Both the position numbers and the translations under genes were made by a program. From an uncultured Demequina sp. (GTDB lineage: Bacteria > Actinomycetota > Actinomycetes > Actinomycetales > Demequinaceae), in NCBI GenBank assembly GCA_937925595.1, contig CALALQ010000101.1, forward strand, positions 1 to 39,891: DNA of 39,891 bases, read 5' to 3'. Positions 17,725-25,236 of the stretch are shown piece by piece. Under the pieces are notes generated by a model that was not told the origin of the DNA, searched no databases, and saw only the letters and a program-made list of their open reading frames with translations. Position 1 is the first letter of the stretch; each line of letters begins with the position of its first letter.

Positions 17725-18608
17725 TGGGTGCGCGCTATGACCTGACCGACCGCGTCGTCGTCGTCACCGGCGGTGGCGGCGGCATTGGCTCAGCATTTGC
17801 AGAACGCGCGGCTGAGCGCGGGGCTCGCCTGGTGCTTGTGGACATCCGGCCCGACGCCGCGGCAAGGGTCGTCGAGTCCCTTGCGGGCGGCGCGGATCGG
17901 CATTCGGTGCTGGTTGGCGACCTCACGTCGCGCGCTGACGTGGAGCGGATCCTCGCCGCGATTGGCGAGGAGCACGGGCGCATTGACGTGCTCGTGAACA
18001 ACGTGGGCATGACCTCCGCGGAGCGCTTCGATGAGCGGTCGGTGGAGTCGATTGAGCTCGAGCTTCTCGTGAACCTGCACTCTCCGCTCGTGCTCACGCG
18101 CCTCGCGATAGACCTGCTGCGTGCGGCGCCGGATCCGCGGATCGTCACCACCGTGTCGCTTGGCGGCATCTTCCCGCTGGGGGAGACGCCCATCTACACG
18201 GCGTCGAAGTTCGGGTTGCGAGGCGCAATGCTGTCGATCGCCCTGGACCTGCGGAACAAGGGCATCATCGCGGGATCCGTGCTGCCGTCAGCGACGGATA
18301 CGCGCATGCTGCGCCAAGAGGCGCTTGAGGGCGGCAATGCGCTGCAGTTCCAGGACCCGCCGCAAACGCCCGACCAGGTGGCTCGCGCCATGCTCACGGT
18401 GCTCGACAAGCGCCGCATCGAGGTCTACCCCAAGGTCAGCGAGTCGTGGCTCGTGAAGACCGCGATGCTCATGCCGAATGCGCTGCCCCGGCTCATGCCG
18501 CTGTTCCGCGGCAAGGGAGAGCGCGGCATGCAGAAGTACCTCGCGGATCTGCGCCGCCGCGGCCTCATCGAGACCGTGGACGGAGTCGAGCGTCAGGTAG
18601 AGGTGTAG
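17724..18608 (+). CDS. Short-chain dehydrogenase/reductase
   Basis: Classical-type SDR of 294 residues. Seen: the nucleotide-binding TGGGGGIGSAFAE at residues 15-27, Asp in VLVDIR (NAD preference suggested), GDLTSRADV, NNVG in place of the usual NNAG, the Ser in VSLGGIF, and YTASK with catalytic Tyr158 and Lys162. A C-terminal extension (LMPLFRGKGERGMQKYL) resembles SDRs paired with FMO or Baeyer-Villiger genes in actinobacteria. ATG overlaps the FMO stop by one base. The substrate is unknown; an alcohol that feeds or follows the monooxygenase is a reasonable guess. Confidence 0.9.
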   Translation: MGARYDLTDRVVVVTGGGGGIGSAFAERAAERGARLVLVDIRPDAAARVVESLAGGADRHSVLVGDLTSRADVERILAAIGEEHGRIDVLVNNVGMTSAERFDERSVESIELELLVNLHSPLVLTRLAIDLLRAAPDPRIVTTVSLGGIFPLGETPIYTASKFGLRGAMLSIALDLRNKGIIAGSVLPSATDTRMLRQEALEGGNALQFQDPPQTPDQVARAMLTVLDKRRIEVYPKVSESWLVKTAMLMPNALPRLMPLFRGKGERGMQKYLADLRRRGLIETVDGVERQVEV

Positions 18609-18632
18609 ACCCGCGTCCGGCCCCGGCCCCTG

Positions 18633-18730
18633 CCTGCGTCCGCACGGCAAATGGTGACGGGCGCGTGGACTCTCCGCAGCGTCGGGCCGCCCGGGCGTGC
18701 GCCGAACGCGATTTGCCGTGCGGACGCAGG
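18633..18730. repeat. 98-bp element with 20-bp perfect inverted ends
   Basis: CCTGCGTCCGCACGGCAAAT at 18633-18652 is repeated perfectly inverted at 18711-18730. The 58-nt interior carries the dispersed word CAGCGTCGGGCC at 18677-18688. It fills the spacer between the convergent SDR and msrA genes and could act as a bidirectional terminator or be a small palindromic repeat element. Confidence 0.85.
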
Positions 18731-18742
18731 TCCCGCACGGTG

Positions 18743-18758
18743 CCGCGCGGCGGCGCGG
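18743..18758 (-). terminator. GC hairpin after msrA
   Basis: CCGCGC and GCGCGG pair around GGCG, 7 nt beyond the msrA stop. There is no T run. It may end msrA transcription together with the neighbouring inverted repeat. Confidence 0.4.
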
Positions 18759-18765
18759 TCCCCGC

Positions 18766-19416
18766 TTACGCGTACGCGACCTGGCAGAACCCGTGGTTGC
18801 AGTAGCCGCTGGGGTTCTTGTACAGGTACCCCTGGTGGTAGTCCTCGGCGAGATAGAACTGACCGTCGCCGGCGTCGGCCGCGAGGGAGATCTCCGTGGT
18901 GATCTCGCCAAAACCCTTCTCGGTGAGCAGCGCCTGGTACTTGTCCCGGCTGGCCGCGGCCGCCGCGAGCTGCTCGGGCGTCGTAGCGAAGATCGCGGAT
19001 CGGTACTGCGTGCCGATGTCCCCGCCCTGTCGCGCCCACGTGGTGGGGTCGTGGTTCTCCCAGAACTCCTTGAGCAGCGTCTCGAGCGAGACTTCGTCGG
19101 GCTTGTAGACCACCTTGACGGTCTCAGTGTGGCCGGTCTGCGCCGTGCACGTCTCGACGTAGTTGGGGTTGGGCGTCCATCCTCCCATGTAGCCAACGGC
19201 CGTCACGAACACTCCCGGCGTCTGCCAGAAGATCCGCTCGGCTCCCCAGAAGCATCCCATCGCGAAGTAGATGGTCTCCGAGCCCTCCGGGTACGGGCCC
19301 TCGAGCGGCGTGCCGAGGACCACGTGCAGCGGCGACACCTGCATCTTCTCGCTGCGGCCCGGCATCGCATCCGCGCGCTCGACCATCTTCTGCTTGTCTA
19401 TGCCAATCCCAAACAT
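18766..19416 (-). CDS. msrA: Peptide-methionine (S)-S-oxide reductase MsrA
   Basis: Reduces the S-epimer of methionine sulfoxide in oxidised proteins, using thioredoxin. 216 residues. Seen: the catalytic motif MGCFWGAE with Cys55, the TGHTE motif, the GTQYRSAIF segment, EDYHQGYL, and a C-terminal NHGFC pair that supplies resolving cysteines. I chose the ATG at 19416 (MFGIGIDK) because GGAGG precedes it; the frame is open far upstream on the minus strand, but that part is antisense to the permease gene and has no family similarity. It diverges from the AI-2E-like permease gene and is convergent with the SDR. Confidence 0.96.
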   Translation of the reverse strand: MFGIGIDKQKMVERADAMPGRSEKMQVSPLHVVLGTPLEGPYPEGSETIYFAMGCFWGAERIFWQTPGVFVTAVGYMGGWTPNPNYVETCTAQTGHTETVKVVYKPDEVSLETLLKEFWENHDPTTWARQGGDIGTQYRSAIFATTPEQLAAAAASRDKYQALLTEKGFGEITTEISLAADAGDGQFYLAEDYHQGYLYKNPSGYCNHGFCQVAYA

Positions 19417-19485
19417 GTCGGCACCTCCGGCAAGACAACGCCTCCACGCAGGGGGATGTTCCGCGTTCCCGCCCGACGCTGGGGA

Positions 19486-19491
19486 TAGGCT
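19486..19491 (+). promoter_or_regulatory. Leaderless -10 element of the AI-2E-like permease gene
   Basis: TAGGCT ends 6 nt before the ATG at 19498. A minus-strand copy of the dispersed word (plus-strand GCCCGACGCTGGGG) lies at 19471-19484, directly upstream. Confidence 0.5.
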
Positions 19492-19497
19492 CGCGGT

Positions 19498-20655
19498 ATG
19501 GCGCGCCTCAGACTTCGTCCCAAGCGATCCGTCGATGGTGCGGACGGGGCACCTGCGGGTTCCGTTCCGTACGGCCTGGTGATCACCGCCGCGTGGTCGT
19601 GGCGGGTCATCGTGATCGGCGTGGTTGCGTTCTTCCTGGTGTCGGTGTTCGCGACGCTGTCGCCGATCCTCCTGCCGATGGTGATCGCGCTCATCATCGC
19701 CGCGCCCCTTGAGCACCTCGTGACGAGGATGGAGAAGCTTCGCATCCCCCGGGCGGCGGGCGCCGCGATCGTGCTTGTCACGCTCATCGTGCTGGTGCTT
19801 GGCCTGCTCACGGCGGCCGGCGGAACTATCGCGGCTGGCTTCAACGACTTGCGCGATCAGGCGATCGAGGGCTTCAACACCTTCCTCGACTGGCTTGTTG
19901 ACGGCCCCTTCCACGTGGACCAGGCGCAGATCGACAACCTGTCTGAGCGCGCCCAGGGCCTGCTCCAAAACAACTGGACCGGTCTCGCCAGCGGCGCCCT
20001 TTCCGTGACCTCGACCATCGGCTCCGTCCTTGCGGGGACGGTCATCGCACTGCTTGCGCTGTTCTTCTTCCTCAAGGATGGCCGCCTCATGTGGTGGTGG
20101 GTCGTCAAGAGCACCACGGGCACCAACGCCGAGCGCGTTGACCTTGCCGGCACCGCCGCTTGGGGCACGCTGGGGCGCTACGCGCGCACCAGCGCATTCG
20201 TGGCGCTCATCGACGCCGTTGGCATTGGCATCGGCGCATGGATCCTTGGCATTCCGCTCGTGATCCCCATCGCGATCCTGGTGTTCCTGTTCTCGTTCGT
20301 GCCCATGTTCGGTGCGGCCATCTCCGGCGCCATCGCCGTCTTGGTTGCGCTCGTCGACGGCGGCTGGACCAAAGCGCTCATCATGCTCGGCATCGTGATC
20401 GTGGTGCAGCAGCTTGAAGGCTCGATCCTGTACCCCCTGATGTTCGGCAAGGCCGCCTCGCTGCATCCCATCGTCATCCTGCTGTCCGTCTCTGCCGGAA
20501 CGCTCCTCGCTGGCTTCGTGGGCGCGGTCATCGCCGTGCCGTTCATCTCGTTCATCACGACGTTCATCACCAAGCTGCGCGATCCCGAGGCTCCGGCACC
20601 GGGCGAAGAAGACGATGAGGACGAGCTGGACGATCCGGCCCTCGAGCCTGCGTAA
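19498..20655 (+). CDS. AI-2E family transporter (TqsA/PerM-like)
   Basis: 385-residue membrane protein of the AI-2E (UPF0118) family; members export autoinducer-2 or act as cation antiporters, and actinobacterial substrates are mostly unknown. Seen: a short basic cytoplasmic N-terminus, paired N-terminal helices, a long extracytoplasmic amphipathic region (about residues 115-170), then LALFFFLKDGR, which is typical of the family, and the C-terminal bundle with FVPMFGAAISG and the conserved region around GSILYPLMFGKAASLHP. It ends in an acidic tail. First gene of an operon with rlmC (one-base overlap) and a P-loop kinase. Confidence 0.92.
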   Translation: MARLRLRPKRSVDGADGAPAGSVPYGLVITAAWSWRVIVIGVVAFFLVSVFATLSPILLPMVIALIIAAPLEHLVTRMEKLRIPRAAGAAIVLVTLIVLVLGLLTAAGGTIAAGFNDLRDQAIEGFNTFLDWLVDGPFHVDQAQIDNLSERAQGLLQNNWTGLASGALSVTSTIGSVLAGTVIALLALFFFLKDGRLMWWWVVKSTTGTNAERVDLAGTAAWGTLGRYARTSAFVALIDAVGIGIGAWILGIPLVIPIAILVFLFSFVPMFGAAISGAIAVLVALVDGGWTKALIMLGIVIVVQQLEGSILYPLMFGKAASLHPIVILLSVSAGTLLAGFVGAVIAVPFISFITTFITKLRDPEAPAPGEEDDEDELDDPALEPA

Positions 20656-21773
20656 TGCTCTGTTCGTATTACGTCGCCGAGCGCTGCCGCTCCTGCACCC
20701 TCATCGAGCTGCCGCATCCGGTGCAGGTGAGCGGCAAGGAGCAGAGGGTTCGCGACCTGGTCTCCGTGCCGCAGTGGCTTCCGTCGGTGGTCGGCCCGGA
20801 GGCGGGATTCCGCAACAAGGCCAAGATGGTCGTGGGCGGCACAATAGCCGCGCCGACGCTGGGGATCCTCGGTCCCGACGGTCACGGCATCGATCTAGCC
20901 GAGTGCCCGCTGTACCCACCGGATCTAGCCGTCGCCTTCGCTCCGCTCACCGAGTTCATCACCCTCGCGATGATCGAGCCGTACAGCGTCCCGCTGCGCA
21001 GGGGCGAGCTCAAGAACATCATCGTGACGATCGCGCCGAGCGGGGAGCTGATGGTGCGGTTCGTGCTGCGCTCCACCGAGTCTCTCGCGCGGATCAAGAA
21101 GCACCTCCCATGGTTGCTTGAGCGACTGCCGCAGGCCGCGGTGGTGTCGGTGAACGTGCTTCCGGAGCACCGAGCGGTGCTCGAGGGGGAGCGGGAGATC
21201 GTCCTCACTGAGTCGGACTCCCTCACGATGACCGTCAACGACATCGACCTGCACCTGCAGCCGCAGAGCTTCTTCCAGACCAACACCGACGTCGCCGCAG
21301 CGCTGTACCGCCAGGTCACGGAGTGGATCGAGCGCATCAACCCCGCGTCGCTGTGGGACCTCTACTGCGGTGTGGGAGGCTTCGCGCTGCACGCCGCGGT
21401 CAGTGGACGCGAGGTTACGGGGGTCGAGACCTCGGAGGCTGCCGTCGCGTCGGCGCAACGCTCGGCGCGTGACCTGGGGTTCGACGCGACCTTCATCGCG
21501 GCGGACGCGACCCAGTGGGCGCAGAGCCAGCCCGCGCCACCGGAGCTGGTGATCGTCAATCCGCCGCGGCGGGGGATAGGCGAGGCGCTCGCGAGCTGGC
21601 TTGAAGCGTCGGGCGTGCCAAGCGTGGTCTATTCAAGCTGCAACGCGACGTCACTTGCCGCCGACTTGGCAGCGATGCCGTCGCTCACGCCCGTCGAGGC
21701 GAGGCTGCTCGACATGTTCCCGCACACGGACCATTACGAGGTCGCCGTGCTGCTGACGAGGGACGCGGCGTGA
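20655..21773 (+). CDS. rlmC: 23S rRNA (uracil-C5)-methyltransferase, RlmC type
   Basis: SAM-dependent RNA m5U methyltransferase with an Fe-S cluster, expected to modify U747 of 23S rRNA. 372 residues. Seen: N-terminal cluster cysteines C3, C11 and C14 with C84 as the probable fourth ligand; FRNKAKMVVGG; the SAM motif LWDLYCGVGGF; VNPPRRG; and YSSCNATS with the catalytic Cys. There is no TRAM domain before the cluster, which points to RlmC rather than RlmD. It overlaps the permease stop by one base and the next gene by 4 nt. Confidence 0.9.
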   Translation: MLCSYYVAERCRSCTLIELPHPVQVSGKEQRVRDLVSVPQWLPSVVGPEAGFRNKAKMVVGGTIAAPTLGILGPDGHGIDLAECPLYPPDLAVAFAPLTEFITLAMIEPYSVPLRRGELKNIIVTIAPSGELMVRFVLRSTESLARIKKHLPWLLERLPQAAVVSVNVLPEHRAVLEGEREIVLTESDSLTMTVNDIDLHLQPQSFFQTNTDVAAALYRQVTEWIERINPASLWDLYCGVGGFALHAAVSGREVTGVETSEAAVASAQRSARDLGFDATFIAADATQWAQSQPAPPELVIVNPPRRGIGEALASWLEASGVPSVVYSSCNATSLAADLAAMPSLTPVEARLLDMFPHTDHYEVAVLLTRDAA

Positions 21774-22228
21774 CGACACTTCACCTCATGATGGGCCTGC
21801 CATGCAGCGGCAAGACTGTCTACGCGCGGACCCTCGCGCAGCAGCAGGATGCGCTCGTGCTCACTCCTGACGCATGGCACGTTGAGCTGTTCGGCCAAGA
21901 CGCACTCGACCCCGAACACGATCGCCGCCATGACGCGATCGAGCGGATCATGTGGGACCTGGCACAGCAAGTGCTCGCGCGGGGCACCGATGTCATTCTG
22001 GACTTCGGCTTCTGGTCGCGGTCGGAACGGGATGACTTCCGTGCGCGTGCCGCAGCTCTGGGCGTGGGGTTCCGGCTGCACTACATGGACGTCGCGCCCG
22101 ATGAACTGTTCAGGCGGCTCGAGGAGCGCAATCGCCACCTGCCGCCGGGAGGCTTTGAGATCCCGGCGTCGCAGATGGCGCGCTACCTCGAGCGCCTCGA
22201 GGCTCCCGGTCCAGACGAACTGACTTAG
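21770..22228 (+). CDS. P-loop kinase-like ATP-binding protein
   Basis: 152-residue protein of the AAA_33/zeta-like P-loop kinase group. Seen: Walker A GLPCSGKT at residues 9-16, LTPDAWHVELFG, a Walker B-like VILDFGFWSRSERDDF near residues 75-90, and an Arg-rich lid (RRLEERNR). Proteins like this are often annotated as ATP-binding proteins; the substrate may be a small molecule or RNA, and I cannot say which. Its GTG overlaps the rlmC stop by 4 nt. Its stop overlaps the greA stop from the other strand (22225-22228). Confidence 0.82.
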   Translation: MTTLHLMMGLPCSGKTVYARTLAQQQDALVLTPDAWHVELFGQDALDPEHDRRHDAIERIMWDLAQQVLARGTDVILDFGFWSRSERDDFRARAAALGVGFRLHYMDVAPDELFRRLEERNRHLPPGGFEIPASQMARYLERLEAPGPDELT

Positions 22229-22707
22229 CCCTTGAAGGGCTCCGCGGCGAGGATCTTGACCTCGATCTCCTTGCCGTTGGGAGCGGTGTACGAGGTCTCG
22301 TCGCCCTGGGACTTGCCGAGCACGGCGGCGCCCAGCGGCGACTGCGCGCTGAAGACGTCGATGTCCGTGCCCTCGGCGATCTCGCGAGAGCCAACCAGGA
22401 AGCGCATCTCGCGGCCAGCGACGGAGGCCGTCACGACGGTGCCCGCGGAGATGGTGCCGTCGAAGACGGCCTCGCCGACGACCGCGGTGGCGAGCTTGTG
22501 GCGCAGCTCCTGAATGCGCGCCTCCATCTTCGCCTGCTCGTCACGGGCGGCGTGGTAGCCGCCGTTCTCCTTGAGGTCGCCCTCCTGGCGGCGCTCGTCG
22601 ATCTCCTTGGCGATCGCGGCACGCCCAACGTTAACCAGTTCGTCGTACTCGGCCTGCAGGCGGTCGTACGCCTCCTGGGTCAGCCAATTGGCGGTGGTAT
22701 CGGTCAC
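22225..22707 (-). CDS. greA: Transcription elongation factor GreA
   Basis: Rescues backtracked RNA polymerase by stimulating transcript cleavage. 160 residues. Seen: an N-terminal coiled coil with LTQEAYDRLQAEYDELVN and EIDERRQEGDLKENGGYHAA, which carries the acidic tip residues, then a C-terminal FKBP-like domain ending in KEIEVKILAAEPF. I chose the GTG at 22707, which has GAGGAG 8 nt upstream; an ATG at 22752 would add 15 residues of atypical sequence. It is convergent with the P-loop kinase, sharing 4 nt of stop codons. Confidence 0.95.
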   Translation of the reverse strand: MTDTTANWLTQEAYDRLQAEYDELVNVGRAAIAKEIDERRQEGDLKENGGYHAARDEQAKMEARIQELRHKLATAVVGEAVFDGTISAGTVVTASVAGREMRFLVGSREIAEGTDIDVFSAQSPLGAAVLGKSQGDETSYTAPNGKEIEVKILAAEPFKG

Positions 22708-22735
22708 GGTTGTGCTCCTCAAATGTGGATGCGCA

Positions 22736-22765
22736 AGGGTATCAAGGGTCATTGTGGCGGCCCAA
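22736..22765 (-). promoter_or_regulatory. Possible greA promoter
   Basis: On the minus strand TTGGGC (22765-22760) and TACCCT (22741-22736) are 18 nt apart, and the -10 lies 28 nt before the greA GTG. Confidence 0.3.
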
Positions 22766-22816
22766 ACCCCGTGTTGGCCCCCACGTGTCGGTTACGCCCG
22801 GTTCTCGCGTGCTCAG

Positions 22817-22957
22817 GCGCCCTGCGTGTCGATTGCGGTCACGTAGGACGCTTGGGCACCCAGTGCCTCCCGCACGCGGTTCACCGGGCGCAAAGCGACC
22901 CGAATCGACACGCAGCGCGCACGGCGTCACGGAATCCGGGCGCCATCGACACGCAGG
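22817..22957. repeat. Inverted repeats of CTGCGTGTCGAT in the greA-DUF4307 spacer
   Basis: An 18-mer at 22817-22834 (core CTGCGTGTCGATT) recurs inverted at 22903-22920 with 17 of 18 matches. A second inverted copy of CCTGCGTGTCGAT lies at 22945-22957. The first pair spans 104 bp, close to the 98-bp element at 18633-18730, and both sets of arms begin with CTGCGT. No gene is seen in the spacer 22708-22967. Confidence 0.8.
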
Positions 22958-22967
22958 ATGCGAAGCG

Positions 22968-23354
22968 CTACTTGACGGGCTGGCAGTACTTCACGACGGC
23001 CGTCGTGGCGAGTTCCGTCGTGGCGAAGTCCACGGTGATGCGCTGCTGCGGACCGTCAGCGCGCCGCACCGTGACGGACGTGAGCCCTACCTCCGCGTAG
23101 CTCTTGTTCAGTGCCCGCACGTGGCACTCGACATCGACGTCCTCGTAGATGTACACGTCGAACGTCGCCTGGGCCTCGGTGGGCGAGGAGATGTCGAACC
23201 CGACTTCCTTCCAGCGCACCGGCTGCTGAGCGAATCCCCATCCGAACCAGCTGGCGATCACCACGAGTACGGCAACCCCTGCCCAGCCCCAAATCTTGGC
23301 GCGGCGGCTCGTCCCGCGGGGGGAGTCGGCCGTCTCGTCGTCAAGGGTGCTCAC
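22968..23354 (-). CDS. DUF4307 family membrane protein
   Basis: 128-residue protein, N-terminus inside, one transmembrane helix (GVAVLVVIASWFGWGF, about residues 26-41) and an extracytoplasmic beta-rich domain (GFDISSPTEAQATFDVYIYE, a conserved Cys in DVECHVRALN, and a second in KYCQPVK). The two cysteines may form a disulfide. It is the counterpart of Rv1081c, next to greA as in mycobacteria. The GTG at 23354 lies 8 nt after a TATCCT hexamer and has no ribosome-binding site. Function unknown. Confidence 0.87.
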   Translation of the reverse strand: MSTLDDETADSPRGTSRRAKIWGWAGVAVLVVIASWFGWGFAQQPVRWKEVGFDISSPTEAQATFDVYIYEDVDVECHVRALNKSYAEVGLTSVTVRRADGPQQRITVDFATTELATTAVVKYCQPVK

Positions 23355-23362
23355 AGTGAGGC

Positions 23363-23370
23363 AGGATAGT
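23363..23370. promoter_or_regulatory. Overlapping divergent -10 elements
   Basis: The plus strand has GATAGT at 23365-23370 for the small membrane protein gene. The minus strand has TATCCT at 23368-23363 for DUF4307, so the two promoters share bases. Confidence 0.4.
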
Positions 23371-23388
23371 CCTCGAAAAGGAGGTCAC

Positions 23389-23601
23389 ATGACGTCGTCG
23401 TTCACCGGGGGTCCCGGCTTCTTGGCGTTTGTGATCACCTTTGGGCTGGTGGCAGCCGGGATCCTGCTGTTCCGCTCACTCAGCAAGCACCTGCGCAAGG
23501 TGCGCACTCATCCCGCTCCCCACGAGGGCGCTGCGTCAGGCGGCGTTGAAGATGACAAGGGCGCAGGCGATGAAGTGGCAGACGAATCCACCGATCGTTA
23601 G
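23389..23601 (+). CDS. Small single-span membrane protein
   Basis: 70 residues: a short outside segment, one helix (FLAFVITFGLVAAGILLF, about residues 12-29), a basic patch (RSLSKHLRKVR) and an acidic tail. It corresponds in position and type to Rv1083, a conserved actinobacterial protein of unknown function. The ATG at 23389 has AAAGGAGG 4 nt upstream. The last 66 nt overlap the 3' end of trhA on the other strand, so part of the acidic tail is antisense to trhA. Confidence 0.8.
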   Translation: MTSSFTGGPGFLAFVITFGLVAAGILLFRSLSKHLRKVRTHPAPHEGAASGGVEDDKGAGDEVADESTDR

Positions 23602-24192
23602 CGCGTGGAAGATCTCGTGGAAGCCGAAGTAGCGCTCTGATCCGCGAGGCCACTTTGTGCCATAGATCACGGCACCAACCGTGTAGCAGAGGCCGCCAGC
23701 GCCGATCAGCAGCACCACCGCGAGACCGCCTGCCTCATAGAACGGCTTCAAGTAGCCGACCGCGACCCATCCCAGCGCTACGTACATGGGCACGTAGAGC
23801 CAGCGCGGCGCTCCCACCCACAGCACGCGGAACAGCACGCCGAGGAAAGCGCCTCCCCACACGAGCGACAGCACGACGGTGCGCTGCGTTCCCTCCAGCA
23901 GGAGCACGGTGAGGGGCGTGTACGTTCCCGCGATGATGATGAAGATGTTTGCGTGGTCCATGCGCCGCAGCACTGCCTTGGCCTTGGGCGACCAGTTGCC
24001 ACGGTGGTACACGGCGGAGGTGCCAAAGAGGAGGACGGCACTGAGCGTGAAGATGGCCGCGGAGATGCGCCCGGGGAGCGTGGGTGCCCACACAATGAGC
24101 GCCATGCCCGCGATGAGAGCGATGGGTGCGGCACCCAGGTGCAGCCAGCCGCGCAGCAGCGGCTTTGCTGGGTCCGGAAGGTTCTCGGCCAT
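23536..24192 (-). CDS. trhA: Hemolysin III / TrhA family membrane protein
   Basis: 218-residue seven-helix membrane protein of the PAQR-like TrhA/YqfA family, linked in other bacteria to membrane energetics and fluidity; the hemolysin name is historical. Seen: SAVYHRGNW, the DHANIFIIIAGTYTP motif with Asp-His, and a C-terminal GFHEIFHALTIGGFVCHF that supplies the metal-site histidines. The ATG at 24192 follows directly on a 20-bp palindrome, and TATCGT lies 6 nt upstream, so translation is probably leaderless. It diverges from the Z-prenyl synthase gene, as Rv1085c does from Rv1086. Confidence 0.92.
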   Translation of the reverse strand: MAENLPDPAKPLLRGWLHLGAAPIALIAGMALIVWAPTLPGRISAAIFTLSAVLLFGTSAVYHRGNWSPKAKAVLRRMDHANIFIIIAGTYTPLTVLLLEGTQRTVVLSLVWGGAFLGVLFRVLWVGAPRWLYVPMYVALGWVAVGYLKPFYEAGGLAVVLLIGAGGLCYTVGAVIYGTKWPRGSERYFGFHEIFHALTIGGFVCHFIACALVIFNAA

Positions 24193-24193
24193 A

Positions 24194-24213
24194 AACCTAC
24201 GATACCGTAGGTT
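24194..24213. promoter_or_regulatory. 20-bp palindromic operator between trhA and the prenyl synthase
   Basis: AACCTACGATACCGTAGGTT is a palindrome with only two mismatched central pairs. It begins 1 nt before the trhA start and covers its -10 (24204-24199, minus strand), so a bound dimeric protein would block trhA. TetR-family operators have this size and form; the regulator is unknown. Confidence 0.6.
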
Positions 24214-24293
24214 ACGGGGCGGTAGTAGCGTTGGCGACTACAGCGTCGGGCCGTCAACCCCAGCCCGGCTACCGCGGCCAGGAGGGATGTGAA

Positions 24294-25058
24294 TTGGGAC
24301 TCAATTCGCTCCTCTATGGCGTTTACGAGCGGGGACTCGCTCGTGACATCAAGGCGGCGGGGACGGTTCCCGCGCATATCGGCGTCATTCTCGACGGCAA
24401 TCGGCGCTGGGCGCGCCAGGCCGGTGAGTCCACTGCCACCGGCCATCGCAAGGGCGCGGACAAGATCACCGAGGTGCTCGAGTGGTCCGCGGAGGCCGGC
24501 GTCGAGGTCGTGACGCTGTGGATGCTCTCCACCGACAACCTCGCTCGTGATCCCCAGGAGCTCGACAACCTGCTCGGAATCATCTGCGACGCGGTGGAGA
24601 AGCTTGCTGCCGACGGGCGCTGGCGGCTCCAGCACGTGGGCGACGCGTCCCTTCTGCCGCCCGACGCTGCGGCAAGGATCGCTCGCGCCGTCGCCTCCAC
24701 CGCCGCCTCCAAGGCCCTGCACGTGAACGTCGCGGTGGGCTACGGTGGCCGCCACGAGATCGCCGAAGCCGTGCGCGCGTACCTGCGGTCCTGCGTGGAC
24801 GCCGGCACGAGCCTCGAGCAGGCCGCGAAGGAGATCACCGTCGAGGCCATCGCTGAGCACCTGTACACGAAGGGACAGCCAGACCCCGAACTCGTGATCC
24901 GCACCTCCGGCGAGCAGCGGCTCGGCGGCTTCCTGTTGTGGCAGAGCGCCCACTCCGAGTTCTACTTCTGCGAGGCCTATTGGCCCGACTTCCGCCGCGT
25001 GGACTTCCTGCGCGCCCTGCGCGACTACGCACAGAGGGAGCGCCGCCTGGGAAGGTGA
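24294..25058 (+). CDS. uppS: Z-prenyl (undecaprenyl-type / short-chain Z-farnesyl) diphosphate synthase
   Basis: Cis-prenyltransferase that adds isopentenyl units to an allylic diphosphate to make carrier-lipid precursors. 254 residues from a TTG start with GGAGGG 7 nt upstream; an open frame from 24231 is less likely. Seen: HIGVILDGNRRWA with catalytic Asp34, GHRKGADK, LWMLSTDNLARDPQEL, GYGGRHEIAEA, and the RxxxR-type segment IRTSGEQRLGGFLLWQSA. The STDNLxR form and the position next to trhA match Rv1086, a short-chain enzyme that makes Z,E-farnesyl diphosphate, rather than the long-chain Rv2361c, so the product may be C15. The chain length cannot be settled by eye. Confidence 0.88.
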   Translation: MGLNSLLYGVYERGLARDIKAAGTVPAHIGVILDGNRRWARQAGESTATGHRKGADKITEVLEWSAEAGVEVVTLWMLSTDNLARDPQELDNLLGIICDAVEKLAADGRWRLQHVGDASLLPPDAAARIARAVASTAASKALHVNVAVGYGGRHEIAEAVRAYLRSCVDAGTSLEQAAKEITVEAIAEHLYTKGQPDPELVIRTSGEQRLGGFLLWQSAHSEFYFCEAYWPDFRRVDFLRALRDYAQRERRLGR

Positions 25059-25060
25059 CC

Positions 25061-25094
25061 CAGCGTCGGGCGTGCCGGTGCCGGGCCGACGCTG
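25061..25094 (+). terminator. Inverted pair of the dispersed word after uppS
   Basis: CAGCGTCGGGC at 25061-25071 and an inverted copy, GCCGACGCTG, at 25085-25094 can pair into a hairpin 2 nt after the stop codon. It is probably the terminator of uppS and is built from two copies of the word found throughout the window. Confidence 0.6.
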
Positions 25095-25236
25095 TGGGCG
25101 CCTGATCGACACTCCCGGGCGCGCGTTACGGTTCCGTTGCGTGCGGCGTGTCGGCAGGCCGAGCGCGTGATCAGCGGGTTTACCGTCGGCCTTGTGGGAA
25201 GTGCACTACGCCGGACCTACCTGGTCTTGGCCTGAC

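Noticed and set aside
19417..20466. Upstream extension of msrA across the permease gene
   Set aside because: The extension is antisense to conserved transporter codons; MsrA has a good start with GGAGG at 19416 and the expected length.
23778..25112. 444-codon minus-strand frame across the prenyl synthase and trhA
   Set aside because: It is antisense to the prenyl synthase and out of frame with trhA; no motif.
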